DNA of 41,910 nt from Methanomethylophilus sp963631655 (lineage in GTDB: Archaea > Thermoplasmatota > Thermoplasmata > Methanomassiliicoccales > Methanomethylophilaceae): assembly GCA_963631655.1 (NCBI GenBank), contig CAVGRR010000016.1:1-41910 (forward strand), read 5' to 3'. Positions 7,261-16,330 of the stretch are shown here, in pieces; position 1 is the stretch's first letter, and every line of letters begins with the position of its first letter. The notes under the pieces were generated by a model. The model was given only the letters and a program-made list of their open reading frames with translations. It ran no database searches and was not told where the DNA came from. The position numbers and the translations under genes are program-made.

Positions 7261-9084
7261 ATGAAGAGCATCAATGCAAAGGTCGCGGCCGAGATCGAAC
7301 GCGGCGATATCGGATCCGATAAGACCTGCAGCTACAACCCCTGCCATTTCAAAGGACAGAACTGCACCTTCTGCTACTGTCCGTTCTACCCCTGCGAAGA
7401 CCCCCGTTTCGGAAACATGATCGAAGGAAAACACGGGAACGTCTGGTCCTGCGAGGAATGTCTCTTCATACACCGTAACGAACTGGTCAAGGATGTCATG
7501 GCCACCATCAAAAAGGAGAATCTCACCGTCGACGACCACGAACGCCTGCAGGAGATCTTCAAAGATGCTACCGAAAGGATCTGGCGTCCAGGAAAGGCCA
7601 TCATGGTCGTCGGTGCCACCTCCGATGCCGGCAAATCGATCACCGTCGCCGCACTGGGACGCATTATGCTCAGGAGAGGCTATCTCTGTGCACCGTTCAA
7701 GTCCCAGAACATGAGTCTCAACTCCAAGGTGACCCCCAAGGGAGAAGAGATCTCAATGATCCAGTACCTGCAGTCCCAGGCGATGGGACTGAAGAACCCG
7801 AACTGCCACATGAACCCCATCCTTCTCAAGCCCAAGGGCAACACGGAGTCGCAGGCCATCGTGGAAGGGAAACCGTTCGGAGATTATGACGTCATTTCAT
7901 ATTACAACGACTTCGTCCCCGGCCCCGGAGTGGAGATCGTGAAGAGGAACGTGGAGTTCCTCAAGAACAGATACGACCTCGTCATCATGGAGGGTGCCGG
8001 AAGCCCGGCGGAAATCAACATCTACGACAAGGATATAGCGAACATGAGGGCGGCGGAGATCGCAGACGCCAACTGCATCCTGGTGGTCAACGTGGAATGG
8101 GGCGGTTCGTTCGCCTATGCCATCGGCACCGTGGAACTCATACCTCCGAAGGACAGGGCGAGGATCAAGGGAATTATACTCAACAATGTCAGAGGAGACC
8201 CTGAGAAATTAAGGCCCGGTGCAATCGAACTGGAGAAGAGATGCGGAATTCCGGTCATCGGTATCATCCCCCATGCGGAGATCCAGCTCCCGGTGGAGGA
8301 TTCAGAGGCACTGAGGGATGTAAAGACCAGAGGCAACGGTGCGATCCACATCGCGGTCATCAAGCTGCCCCGCATCGCGAATTTCACGGATATCGATCCG
8401 CTGTTCACCGAAGACACCACAGTAATCTTCGCCGACTCCCCCGAAGATGTCATGGATGCGGATGCGATCGTCATCCCCGGGACCAAGAACACCATCGACG
8501 ATTACATATGGATGGTCTCCTCCGGAATCGCCGACGCGCTCAGGGTGATGAAAGGCAAAGTTCCCATTCTGGGCATATGCGGCGGCTACCAGATGATGGG
8601 TGCCGAACTGCTCGACCCCAAAGGTATCGAAGGTAAGGAACCCGGTTACTATGAAGGGCTGAACTTCTTCGACAACGTATCGTATTGGGAAAAATATGAG
8701 AAAAAGGTCGTCAGGGACTCCGCGGTCATGATTGACGGCGGAGGAGAGGTCGAAGGATACGAGCTCCACATGGGACTCTCAGTGGTGAAGGAGAAACCTC
8801 TCTTCAAGATCGTGAACTTCGGAAGGAGGGACGAGGTCGAAGGTTCCGTCCGCGAGGACGAGATGCTTTACGGCACTTATATGCACGGAGTGTTCGACAA
8901 GCCCGCATTCAGGGAAAGGTTCCTCTCGAAGGTGAAACCGAGGGCCGACAGACCGATGACCCAGAAGCCCAAGGTCGAGGACTATACGGCTCTGGTCGAC
9001 AAGAACCTCGACCTCCTTGCGGACGTGTTCGAGAAGGGTCTCGACATGGAGAAGTTCCTTGAGATCACGGGGGTGAAGAGATGA
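7261..9084 (+). CDS. cbiP: Cobyric acid synthase (CbiP/CobQ) with N-terminal cysteine-rich domain
   Basis: 607 residues, about 110 longer than usual CbiP. Residues 1-70 form a cysteine-rich small domain with eight Cys (23, 28, 35, 38, 40, 45, 64, 67), a probable metal-binding module. The amidotransferase ATPase domain follows, with P-loop GATSDAGKS (118-126), KSQNMSLNS and MEGAGSPAEIN. The C-terminal class I glutaminase domain has nucleophile Cys440 in GICGGYQMMG, YELHMG (about 500) and catalytic His542 in YGTYMHGVFD. The family amidates carboxylates of adenosylcobyrinic acid a,c-diamide with glutamine and ATP to give adenosylcobyric acid, a late step of B12 synthesis needed for methyl-transfer corrinoids. 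The next gene overlaps by four bases (ATGA), so the two are co-translated. The fused domain is seen directly; its role is unknown. Confidence 0.92.
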   Translation: MKSINAKVAAEIERGDIGSDKTCSYNPCHFKGQNCTFCYCPFYPCEDPRFGNMIEGKHGNVWSCEECLFIHRNELVKDVMATIKKENLTVDDHERLQEIFKDATERIWRPGKAIMVVGATSDAGKSITVAALGRIMLRRGYLCAPFKSQNMSLNSKVTPKGEEISMIQYLQSQAMGLKNPNCHMNPILLKPKGNTESQAIVEGKPFGDYDVISYYNDFVPGPGVEIVKRNVEFLKNRYDLVIMEGAGSPAEINIYDKDIANMRAAEIADANCILVVNVEWGGSFAYAIGTVELIPPKDRARIKGIILNNVRGDPEKLRPGAIELEKRCGIPVIGIIPHAEIQLPVEDSEALRDVKTRGNGAIHIAVIKLPRIANFTDIDPLFTEDTTVIFADSPEDVMDADAIVIPGTKNTIDDYIWMVSSGIADALRVMKGKVPILGICGGYQMMGAELLDPKGIEGKEPGYYEGLNFFDNVSYWEKYEKKVVRDSAVMIDGGGEVEGYELHMGLSVVKEKPLFKIVNFGRRDEVEGSVREDEMLYGTYMHGVFDKPAFRERFLSKVKPRADRPMTQKPKVEDYTALVDKNLDLLADVFEKGLDMEKFLEITGVKR

Positions 9085-9923
9085 GGTCGCTGCTCTTTCT
9101 GGGGACCGCATCTGGAGCGGGAAAAACAACATTCTGTGCCGCATTCTGCAGATATCTTGTCAGAAAAGGAAAGAAGGTCGCTCCGTTCAAAGCTTCTAAT
9201 CTTTCACTCAATTCGTATGTGACACTTGAAGGCGAGGAGATCGGCATGGGTCAGGCGTTCCAGTCCTGGGCCTGCGACCTCGAACCGAAAGGTGACATGA
9301 ACCCCGTTCTTCTGAAACCGTCTGGAAACGGAAGGATGCAGCTGGTGCTTCAGGGAAAGCCTTACACCGAACAGACCGCCGATAAAAAAGCAGACAGGAA
9401 CTTGATGAATGAAAAGGTCTGCGAATCCTTCGACAGACTGTCTGGGTCTTTTGATTATGTCATCTGCGAAGGCTCCGGTTCCCCTGCGGAACTGAACCTG
9501 CAGGACACCGATCTGGCGAACGTGGGGATGATGCGCGCCAGGAATGTTCCTTCCATAATCGTCGGAGATATCGAGAGAGGCGGAGTATTCGCCGCCCTGT
9601 ACGGAACATGGCTTCTGCTTCCCGACGACGTCCGTCGTCTGGCCAAAGGATTCGTCATCAACCGTTTCCGCGGTGATGCCTCGATCCTCGGGCCTGGTAT
9701 CGCAAAGGTCGAAGAACTCACGGGCATGAAATGCTACGGTGTCATCCCTTACGAGACGCTCCGTTTCCCCGAAGAGGACAGCATGTCCCAGAGCGGAGGG
9801 AACATCGGTTACGGAGACATCCACGAGGAATTCGTGAACAACCTCGACCGTCTCATCGACTCATCGATTGAAGCAGGTGTCGATTTCGAAGGTCTGGCAC
9901 ATCTACTTGATTCATCCGCCTGA
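9081..9923 (+). CDS. CbiP-like ATPase domain protein lacking the glutaminase half
   Basis: 280 residues. It matches only the N-terminal synthetase half of CbiP: P-loop GTASGAGKT (8-16), KASNLSLNSYVT, NPVLLKPSGN, CEGSGSPAELN and DIERGGVFAALYGT. No class I glutaminase triad (Cys in GICGGYQ, or MHG) is present; the frame ends about where that domain would begin. It overlaps the full-length paralogue by four bases. It may use ammonia released by the neighbour's glutaminase, act on another carboxylate of the ring, or have a different substrate. The good conservation of catalytic loops and the clean reading frame argue against a decaying pseudogene. The end converges with and overlaps the small ThiS-like gene by 12 bases. 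Confidence 0.85.
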   Translation: MRSLLFLGTASGAGKTTFCAAFCRYLVRKGKKVAPFKASNLSLNSYVTLEGEEIGMGQAFQSWACDLEPKGDMNPVLLKPSGNGRMQLVLQGKPYTEQTADKKADRNLMNEKVCESFDRLSGSFDYVICEGSGSPAELNLQDTDLANVGMMRARNVPSIIVGDIERGGVFAALYGTWLLLPDDVRRLAKGFVINRFRGDASILGPGIAKVEELTGMKCYGVIPYETLRFPEEDSMSQSGGNIGYGDIHEEFVNNLDRLIDSSIEAGVDFEGLAHLLDSSA

Positions 9924-10103
9924 GGCGACCTTGACGGCACGGATCTGCATGGAATCCTCGACCTTGGTGTCCATGGGAACGGGCCTTCCATCCATAATGT
10001 AAAGATACGCATCGGGCAGCAGACCGGCCTTCAGAATGTTCTCCTCGATCGTCAGTCCGACCGAAGTCTCGATCTCTTTGCCCGAAACAGTGATGGTGCT
10101 CAT
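9912..10103 (-). CDS. ThiS/MoaD-like ubiquitin-fold small protein
   Basis: 63 residues ending in the diglycine tail VASGG, the hallmark of beta-grasp sulfur carriers and archaeal SAMP modifiers, which are adenylated at the terminal Gly by an E1-like enzyme. The body has the expected pattern (ITVSGKEIE, NILKAGLLPDAYLYIMDGRPVP, QIRAVKV). No E1-like partner gene is in the window. The ATG at 10103 is preceded by a TATA-like element at the leaderless distance. A role in sulfur transfer (molybdopterin, tRNA thiolation) or protein tagging cannot be decided from sequence alone. Confidence 0.85.
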   Translation of the reverse strand: MSTITVSGKEIETSVGLTIEENILKAGLLPDAYLYIMDGRPVPMDTKVEDSMQIRAVKVASGG

Positions 10104-10125
10104 CGGGGATACATATCCGACAACG

Positions 10126-10135
10126 GTAATAAAAC
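10126..10135 (-). promoter_or_regulatory. TATA box of the ThiS-like gene
   Basis: GTTTTATTAC on the minus strand, centred about 28 bases upstream of the ATG at 10103, predicts a leaderless transcript. Confidence 0.5.
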
Positions 10136-10171
10136 AACCCTTCGGTCCGATTCGATTTAAAGCTGTGCAAA

Positions 10172-10209
10172 GGTCCGGTTCCGTACCCGCTTAAGGCCGA
10201 AACCGGACC
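10172..10209 (-). terminator. Inverted repeat downstream of LRR gene G1
   Basis: GGTCCGGTT (10172-10180) pairs perfectly with AACCGGACC (10201-10209) across a 20-base loop, about 50 bases past the G1 stop. The position at the end of the LRR array suggests a 3'-end hairpin. Confidence 0.5.
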
Positions 10210-10260
10210 CTGATAGAAGTTGTTTTATCAAAGACCCAGATGATCAAATTACGCTCATAG

Positions 10261-12189
10261 TCACTCGATCAGATACATCAGACCGTCCCTTTTCTCAAAG
10301 ACGTGTCCGCTCAGATTTTCCGCAATGGGGTCGATACAATCGCTGTTCATTCCGATGAAACTGTATCCTGCAAAGGTCTGTTTTCCGAGGTAGGTGATAC
10401 CGCCGTCGATGGTGATCTTGCTGGGTTTGTACAGCGGATGACACCAGAAGGGTGCACAGCTATTGTAATCGAATCCGACCCCGTCCGTTCCGGCAGTGAA
10501 CCTCAGGTTTGTAACACTGTGACACTGGTCGAATGCAGGATATTTGTCTGAACAGATACTGTCAAGCGTGATCGGGATGGTGAGGTCCGTCAGATTGATA
10601 CATTGATAGAATGTGTGGCAACCGAGGGATTCGACGGTGTCCGGAATTACAATAGATGTGATGTTCAGCTCACGGAAAGCATCGGATCCGAGACTCTTGA
10701 TACCGTCCTTGAACACAATCTCCTCCAGAGTTCCTCTGCAGGCATACCAGGGGGTGAGGTAGTACAGGCAGTTGCTTCCCTTGCTGACCGCGTAATTGAC
10801 TCCGTATCCGGAACCCGGAGTGAAGGTGACGCTCGTCAGTCCGGTCGTATCGGAGAACGCAGAACAGTTGTCGTAACAGACCGCATTGAGGCTTATCGGA
10901 ATGGTAAGGTTCCTGACCACACCTCTGCTGAACGTGCGTTCGCCGATGGAGTTCATCGAATCCGGAAGGATGAGCGAGTCGATCTTCGCACGGAAGAATG
11001 TATAATTCCCGAGGTGGGTCACTCCGTCTTCGATGATGACACTTTTGAGTTCGGATGCCCAGGTCCAGGGGAGATAGTCGCGTGCGAACCTATCGGAGTA
11101 ATCAGTTCCGACACCGGTCCCCTTTGTCAGAGTGAGCTTTTCAAGAGTGTCTGGCACTCCGGAGAAGTAGTTTCTGCACTCCATCCTGAAGCTTATCGGG
11201 ATTACGAGTTCCTTGATGTTGCAGCCGGCGAACATGAAGTCTCCCAGATAGGTGATGTCGTTCGAAATGACGATCTTCTTCCCGACAGAAGAATTGATGT
11301 TCCAGGGGGCAAGGTCCGTATTCTTCTTGCCTTTCCAGATATCATAATAGTCGAACGGGACCCCGTTTCCTTTGGTGAAGATGACCTCCTTGACCGCTGT
11401 GCAGCCTTGGAATGCAGGGTAATCCGCACTGTCGTAGGGGTTGAGACTTATCGGAATGGTGAGGTAGGCGAGTTTCGTACAGTTGAAGAAAGTGTGCCAC
11501 CCCAGTGAAGTAACGCTGTCGGGAAGCACCACATAGGTGATGTTCAGTTCGCGGAACGCATCGTTTCCGATGTGTATGATACCGTCTGCGAAGTTGATCT
11601 CCTTCAGACAATCCCTACTCTGATACCATGGGGTGTAATTGTACCAGGCATTGGAACCTTGGTAGGCTGCATAATTGCATCCGTAACCGTCCTTTCCGTA
11701 GGTGAAATTGATCTTCTCAAAAGAACAGCATCCCTTAAAGACAGGGAGTGTGTCGGACGGTGACGCATTGAGGGTGATCGGCATAGTGAGCTCTTTGGCA
11801 TTCGTGCAGCTTATGAATGCCCATTCTCCGAGACGGGTGATCTGGTCGCAGATAACGATCTTGTGGACATCGCCACCGTAATCGTTCCAAGGTGCGCGGG
11901 TGAGACCGCTGTAATTGTACATCTCCCCCACTCCGTCGATCTTCAGGGTGCCGTCCGAATAGAAGTAATAATATGCGTTCGGGCCGCATTGGCCGTTATC
12001 GGTTATCTCAGCGGAGGAATCATCCGTTTCCGCATGAAGGATGTATATCATCACAAATGCGGAAGCTATGACAGCACTTATTATCAGAACGGTTCCGAGC
12101 TTCGAGGAACCGTCCGTTGTTATTTTTCTGTAAATGTTACCAACTCTTTTTACTGCACTTATCTCAGTGGCCCCAGGTCTTTCCGACAT
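10261..12189 (-). CDS. BspA-type leucine-rich repeat surface protein, G1 (last of array)
   Basis: 642 residues from the ATG at 12189 (MSERPGATEIS); a GTG at 12219 is also possible. A short basic cytoplasmic segment precedes one hydrophobic helix (about 33-53, LGTVLIISAVIASAFVMIY) and the acidic stretch HAETDDSSAE, so it is secreted or held by an uncleaved N-terminal anchor. The rest is LRR_5/BspA-type repeats in about five units of about 100 residues, each with the pattern IxxLGxxxFxxC..LTIPISL...YPAF..C. The phrase AFRELNIT occurs twice, about 300 residues apart, showing an internal twofold duplication. No C-terminal anchor is seen. BspA-like proteins mediate adhesion in gut and oral microbes. 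It has its own conserved promoter, and is the only copy in which the whole leader-proximal N-terminal region is in frame from an ATG. Confidence 0.85.
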   Translation of the reverse strand: MSERPGATEISAVKRVGNIYRKITTDGSSKLGTVLIISAVIASAFVMIYILHAETDDSSAEITDNGQCGPNAYYYFYSDGTLKIDGVGEMYNYSGLTRAPWNDYGGDVHKIVICDQITRLGEWAFISCTNAKELTMPITLNASPSDTLPVFKGCCSFEKINFTYGKDGYGCNYAAYQGSNAWYNYTPWYQSRDCLKEINFADGIIHIGNDAFRELNITYVVLPDSVTSLGWHTFFNCTKLAYLTIPISLNPYDSADYPAFQGCTAVKEVIFTKGNGVPFDYYDIWKGKKNTDLAPWNINSSVGKKIVISNDITYLGDFMFAGCNIKELVIPISFRMECRNYFSGVPDTLEKLTLTKGTGVGTDYSDRFARDYLPWTWASELKSVIIEDGVTHLGNYTFFRAKIDSLILPDSMNSIGERTFSRGVVRNLTIPISLNAVCYDNCSAFSDTTGLTSVTFTPGSGYGVNYAVSKGSNCLYYLTPWYACRGTLEEIVFKDGIKSLGSDAFRELNITSIVIPDTVESLGCHTFYQCINLTDLTIPITLDSICSDKYPAFDQCHSVTNLRFTAGTDGVGFDYNSCAPFWCHPLYKPSKITIDGGITYLGKQTFAGYSFIGMNSDCIDPIAENLSGHVFEKRDGLMYLIE

Positions 12190-12290
12190 GGGAAGTGATG
12201 AACACAGACATTGTTGCACAGCCAGTATTCAATATGAAGACGACGTGTACGATATTTGTAAAACACCGAAAATCTTCTTATACAAGTTGA
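12190..12290 (-). promoter_or_regulatory. Conserved promoter and leader of G1
   Basis: TATA element CTTGTATAAG (12277-12286 on the minus strand) is followed about 25 bases later by TACAAATA (12253-12260), the likely start region. The leader continues with the family word CTGGCTGTGCAACAATGTC, shared with the G3 and G5 leaders. Predicted leader to the ATG is about 65 bases. It lacks the clear GTATC/GATAC palindrome seen upstream of the TATA box in G3. Confidence 0.65.
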
Positions 12291-12357
12291 ATTTCGTATT
12301 CGAAACCATATGCGGAAGATATATTGGTAACACAACTCCCAATAATTATTTCAAAGA

Positions 12358-12404
12358 TTGTAATGAATAAATAATTACAATTATCATAATAGTATTGATT
12401 ACAA
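12358..12404. repeat. Inverted repeat in the G1 upstream spacer
   Basis: TTGTAATGAAT (12358-12368) and ATTGATTACAA (12394-12404) are inverted copies with one mismatch, 25 bases apart. The G5 spacer has the same arms with the same spacing (20726-20770). The spacer between G2 and the G1 promoter (12291-12555) is AT-rich and otherwise shows no gene. Confidence 0.6.
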
Positions 12405-12555
12405 TATTTGTATATCACCTCGAAATGAGACCTATCTGAGTATCCTGTTTTATCATCCTGAACGAACGTCAGATCTCCGCATACCTGCCCCCTGTCAATT
12501 CTGATTTTATCACAGAACACGGAACGGCTTCGAAGCAGCAATCGTCAAAACCATC

Positions 12556-14148
12556 CTATGAGGAAACATCCTGAGTTGCATCGGATCCGCTGTCATTCAT
12601 GTACAGGATACTGTTCTCTCCCGTGAAAGTATGACCGCTCAGATACTGCGCTTCGGGCAGCAGCGGATGGGACTCATGATCGAAAAGCATGAACGTCTCG
12701 AATGCGTGGGCGCCGATGTAATTCATACCTTCTTCGAAAACCATCTCTTTCAGAGTGCCCCTGCACTGGTACCACGGGGTCAGCTGATACCAGCTGTTGA
12801 CGAATTTGTCAGTGGAATAATCGGGCCCGTCCCCGGTACCCGGAGTGAACGTGATCTTCTCTATTCCGGACACGTCCTTGAATATGGCATAATTGTTGAC
12901 GCCTACCGCATTGAGACTTATCGGAAGGGTAAGGTACGTTATCTGGGCGTGTGCAAAGGCAAGCTCGCCTGCGGATTTCAGCGAATTCGGAAGAACGACG
13001 GTCTCCGCCTTGCAGTTGTAGAACGTTTCCTCCCCGAGGTATGTGACACCCTCCCCCACAATGAACTGCTTGAGACGTATCGCATCGTTCCAGGGATTGT
13101 ACTGACGTGTATTAGGTCCTGAATAATCAGGCCCTGTTCCGGAACCTTTAGTCACGGTGATCTTCACTATATGATCATTAGATTTGAAGAATGCAGGCGA
13201 CGATGTACTCTGAACGAAACTTATCGGAATGGAAAGTTCCCCGATACGGCAGTAGAAGAACATGTATTCGCCCAGTTTCGTGACATCATCGGAAATGATA
13301 ATGGTCTTGGTGATCTCCGTTTTCATATTCCACGGAGCAAGTCTCGCATTTTTCATTCCGAGCCAGTTAGAATAATCGAAGGGAACCCCGTTTCCGCGGG
13401 TGAAAGTGACCTTCTGAACCGCTGTACATCCGTCGAATGCAGGGTAATCCTCGTTACCGTAGGAATTGAGACTGACAGGAATGGTGAGGTCCGTGATCTT
13501 CACGCAGTCGAAGAAACAGTGGTTTCCGAGTGAGGTCACGGTCTGGGGAAGGTTCACTGCTTTGATGTTCAGTTCGCGGAATGCGTCGTTTCCGATGTGT
13601 ATGATGCCGTCGGCGAAGTCGATCTCCTTCAGGACATCCCTGCACTGGTACCAGGGGGTGTATTGATACCAGCTGTTGTTTCCCGGATAGGCGGAATAAT
13701 TGCATCCGTATCCGTCCTTGCCGCACGTGAAGTGAATCTTCTCGATGTTGCAGCAGCCTTCGAAGACATGGTCTTCGTCGTCGGAAAGCACACTGTTGAC
13801 CGTGATCGGTATGGTGAGTTCCCTTATGTTCCAACATCCGGAGAATGCAGACATACCCAGATAGGTGATCCCGTCGCCGATGACGACCTTATCTATGCCT
13901 GAACGGTGCTCATACCACGGTGCGGAGGTCTGATCATAATCGTACAGTGCTCCGGCGCCATCTATCTTCAGGGTGCCGTCGTAATAGATGTAATACATCG
14001 CATTCTGTCCGCACCATCCGCAATCCGTGATTTCTGCGGAGGAACTGTCCGTTTCTGCGTGGAAGATGAACAGCACAGCCATCGCAGATAGGATGACTGC
14101 TGTAATGGCAAAGATTGTTCCGAACTTTGATGAACCGATTGTTCTCAT
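12556..14148 (-). CDS. BspA-type leucine-rich repeat surface protein, G2 (short paralogue)
   Basis: 530 residues from the ATG at 14148 (MRTIGSSKFG), which sits just before the hydrophobic helix FGTIFAITAVILSAMAVLFIF. A TTG at 14181 would add QNGVGNI, a motif shared with other copies. It is about 110 residues shorter than its paralogues. The second AFRELNIT unit stops after GAHAFE and joins straight to the C-terminal unit (TFMLF...LSGHTFTGEN), an in-frame loss of one repeat unit, as expected from recombination between repeats. It lies directly downstream of G3 and is probably co-transcribed with it. It ends in TAG, the only amber stop among the genes of this window; reading through would add pyrrolysine plus 28 residues to a TGA at 12469-12471. 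Function as a surface adhesin is inferred from family. Confidence 0.82.
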   Translation of the reverse strand: MRTIGSSKFGTIFAITAVILSAMAVLFIFHAETDSSSAEITDCGWCGQNAMYYIYYDGTLKIDGAGALYDYDQTSAPWYEHRSGIDKVVIGDGITYLGMSAFSGCWNIRELTIPITVNSVLSDDEDHVFEGCCNIEKIHFTCGKDGYGCNYSAYPGNNSWYQYTPWYQCRDVLKEIDFADGIIHIGNDAFRELNIKAVNLPQTVTSLGNHCFFDCVKITDLTIPVSLNSYGNEDYPAFDGCTAVQKVTFTRGNGVPFDYSNWLGMKNARLAPWNMKTEITKTIIISDDVTKLGEYMFFYCRIGELSIPISFVQSTSSPAFFKSNDHIVKITVTKGSGTGPDYSGPNTRQYNPWNDAIRLKQFIVGEGVTYLGEETFYNCKAETVVLPNSLKSAGELAFAHAQITYLTLPISLNAVGVNNYAIFKDVSGIEKITFTPGTGDGPDYSTDKFVNSWYQLTPWYQCRGTLKEMVFEEGMNYIGAHAFETFMLFDHESHPLLPEAQYLSGHTFTGENSILYMNDSGSDATQDVSS

Positions 14149-14155
14149 TTTACAG

Positions 14156-16147
14156 TTAATGTTTCCAACCCCATTTTGCAAGGTCCTTCGACCATACCTG
14201 ATCCGATACTACAGGGGCATCTGATCCCATTGAGGGATCCGAAAAATCAACAAGACCCCGATCCACAGGATCTGAATCAATACAATGCATCGCACCGTCC
14301 CTGTTTTCAAAGATGTGCCCGCTCAGATCCTCCGCGGTCTGCTGCAGAGGCTGACCATTCGATCCGAAGAAACTGTATCCTGCGAAGGTCTGATTTCCGA
14401 TGTACTTGACCCCGCTGTCGATGATGATCCGACTCACATGGTGTGACGGAGTACACCAATGGGGTGCAAGATCATTGTAATCAAATCCGATACCGTCCTT
14501 TCCGGCCGTAAATCTCAATGTGCCGATGTTATTGCATTGATCGAATGCAGAGTACTTGGACGAATAATTGCTGTCGACTGTGATCGGGATCGTGACATTG
14601 TTCAGTTTATCGCAGCGGTAGAACGTGTGGTTCCCCAAAGATACGACAGTATCGGGGATCACGATCGAGGTGATGTTCAGCTCGCGGAACGCATCCGATC
14701 CAAGGCCTTTGATGCCATCCTCCAGCACGATCTCCTTCAGAGTGTATCTGCACTGATACCAGGGAGTGTACCTGAAATACGCATCGCCTCCTTTATCAGC
14801 CTGATACGCAACCCCGTAGCCCCAGCCAGGTTTGAAAATGACCTTTTCCAGCCCGGACATATTGCTGAACACGGGATCCTCCCCTGCCGCATTCACACTT
14901 ATCGGTATGGTCAGACATTTCACGTTGCAGTCGGTGAATGCAGATTCGCCCAGAGACAACAGATAATTCGGAAGAACTATCGATTCCGCTGTACAATGGT
15001 CGAACGTGCTTTCTCCGAGATAATGCACACCTTCTTCCACAATGACGCTTTTGAGATTCGGTGCCTGATTCCAGGGATTATGAAGATATGATTGGGCATT
15101 GAATTTGAAATCGAGACCTTTTCCGGAACCAGGTGTGAGGGTCACTTTTTCAAGCGAGTCATAAGGTGCGAGGAATGAGTAGATGTAACTCATGCCGGTG
15201 AAATACTGAGTGGCATCTACAGGGAGAGTGAGTTCCTTGATGTTGGTGTGGTAGAACATATACCTCCCCAATTGGGTGATGTCATCGGAAATAACGATCG
15301 TTTTTGCAATATCGTCATTCATATTCCAAGGGGCCAGGCGCAGGTTGCACTCCCCTTTCCAGCTCCAATAGTCGAAGGGAACACCGTTTCCGCGGGTGAA
15401 AATGACATTTTCAATCGCCATACATCCCTGAAATGCAGGGTATGTCTCGCTGTCAAATGGATTGAGGCTTATCGGAATGGTGAGGTCGGAGAGTTTCGTA
15501 CAGTCGAGGAACGTGTGCCACCCAAGTGAAGTGACACTGTCGGGAAGTACGACCTTCGTGATGTTCAGCTCACGGAACGCATCGTTTCCGATGTGGATGA
15601 TGCCGTCGGCAAAGACGATCTCCTTCAGAGAATCCCTGCTCTGATACCAGGGAGTGAGCTGATACCAGCTGTTGCTTCCTTCGTAAGCGGAGTAATTGAA
15701 TCCGTATCCGTCCTTTCCTAGGGTGAAATTGATCTTCTCGATATTGTAACAGCCGGCGAAAGCACAGCTTGTATCCGAGGTCACACTGTTGAGGGTGATG
15801 GGCATGGTAAGTTCTTTGACGTGTTTGCAATTGACGAACGCCCACTGTCCCAGATAGGTGATGTCATCACTGATGACAATCTTCGTGATCTCATCGCGGT
15901 GGTTGTACCACGGCGGACGCGCGAAGAAACCGCCGTAATCGTACATTGCTCCCGCCCCATCGATCATCAGGGTGCCGTCGGAATAGAAGTAATAGTAGAC
16001 GTTCTCTCCGCACCATCCGCTTTCCGTCACTTCTGCAGAAGAATCATCGGACTCTGCATGGAGCACAAACAGTGCCGCCATAGCAGATGCGATAACCGCT
16101 GCAATCAGCAGAATTGTTCCGACCTTCTCCGGACTGTTTATTCTCAT
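14156..16147 (-). CDS. BspA-type leucine-rich repeat surface protein, G3
   Basis: 663 residues. The start ATG at 16147 (MRINSPEKVG) is immediately followed by the anchor helix VGTILLIAAVIASAMAALFVL and HAESDDSSAE. Five to six LRR_5 units follow, with AFRELNIT at two sites about 280 residues apart. After the usual terminal phrase LSGHIFENRDG the protein carries an extra 40-residue tail ending SDQVWSKDLAKWGWKH. That tail is shared with G5 and overlaps the leader-like region of the next gene. It is closest to G5 throughout (for example NPWNQAPNLKS and FDHCTAESIVLPN). It heads a two-gene unit with G2. Confidence 0.87.
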   Translation of the reverse strand: MRINSPEKVGTILLIAAVIASAMAALFVLHAESDDSSAEVTESGWCGENVYYYFYSDGTLMIDGAGAMYDYGGFFARPPWYNHRDEITKIVISDDITYLGQWAFVNCKHVKELTMPITLNSVTSDTSCAFAGCYNIEKINFTLGKDGYGFNYSAYEGSNSWYQLTPWYQSRDSLKEIVFADGIIHIGNDAFRELNITKVVLPDSVTSLGWHTFLDCTKLSDLTIPISLNPFDSETYPAFQGCMAIENVIFTRGNGVPFDYWSWKGECNLRLAPWNMNDDIAKTIVISDDITQLGRYMFYHTNIKELTLPVDATQYFTGMSYIYSFLAPYDSLEKVTLTPGSGKGLDFKFNAQSYLHNPWNQAPNLKSVIVEEGVHYLGESTFDHCTAESIVLPNYLLSLGESAFTDCNVKCLTIPISVNAAGEDPVFSNMSGLEKVIFKPGWGYGVAYQADKGGDAYFRYTPWYQCRYTLKEIVLEDGIKGLGSDAFRELNITSIVIPDTVVSLGNHTFYRCDKLNNVTIPITVDSNYSSKYSAFDQCNNIGTLRFTAGKDGIGFDYNDLAPHWCTPSHHVSRIIIDSGVKYIGNQTFAGYSFFGSNGQPLQQTAEDLSGHIFENRDGAMHCIDSDPVDRGLVDFSDPSMGSDAPVVSDQVWSKDLAKWGWKH

Positions 16148-16330
16148 TTTACTGTAAATGTTACCAACCCATTTTACTGCACTTTACTCAGTGACCTCAG
16201 GTCCTCTCGACATGAGTGTTGATGAACACGGACATCGTTGCACAGCCAGTATTCAATAAGATGACCAGGTGTAGACTATTTGTAGAACATCGAAAAACTT
16301 CATATACAAGAATAATTAGGTATCTGATAC
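16148..16330 (-). promoter_or_regulatory. Conserved promoter and leader of G3
   Basis: Minus-strand order: palindrome GTATCAGATAC (16320-16330), TATA element CTTGTATATG (16301-16310), start-region word TACAAATA (16277-16284), then a leader of about 130 bases to the ATG at 16147. The leader contains CTGGCTGTGCAACGATGTC and, nearer the gene, GGTAACATTTACAGTAAA. An ATG frame matching the G1 N terminus begins at 16214 but meets TAA after nine codons. Confidence 0.7.

Noticed and set aside
9853..10170. 105-residue minus-strand frame overlapping the ThiS-like gene
   Set aside because: Different frame from the conserved diglycine protein, rich in Arg and Cys from shadow translation.
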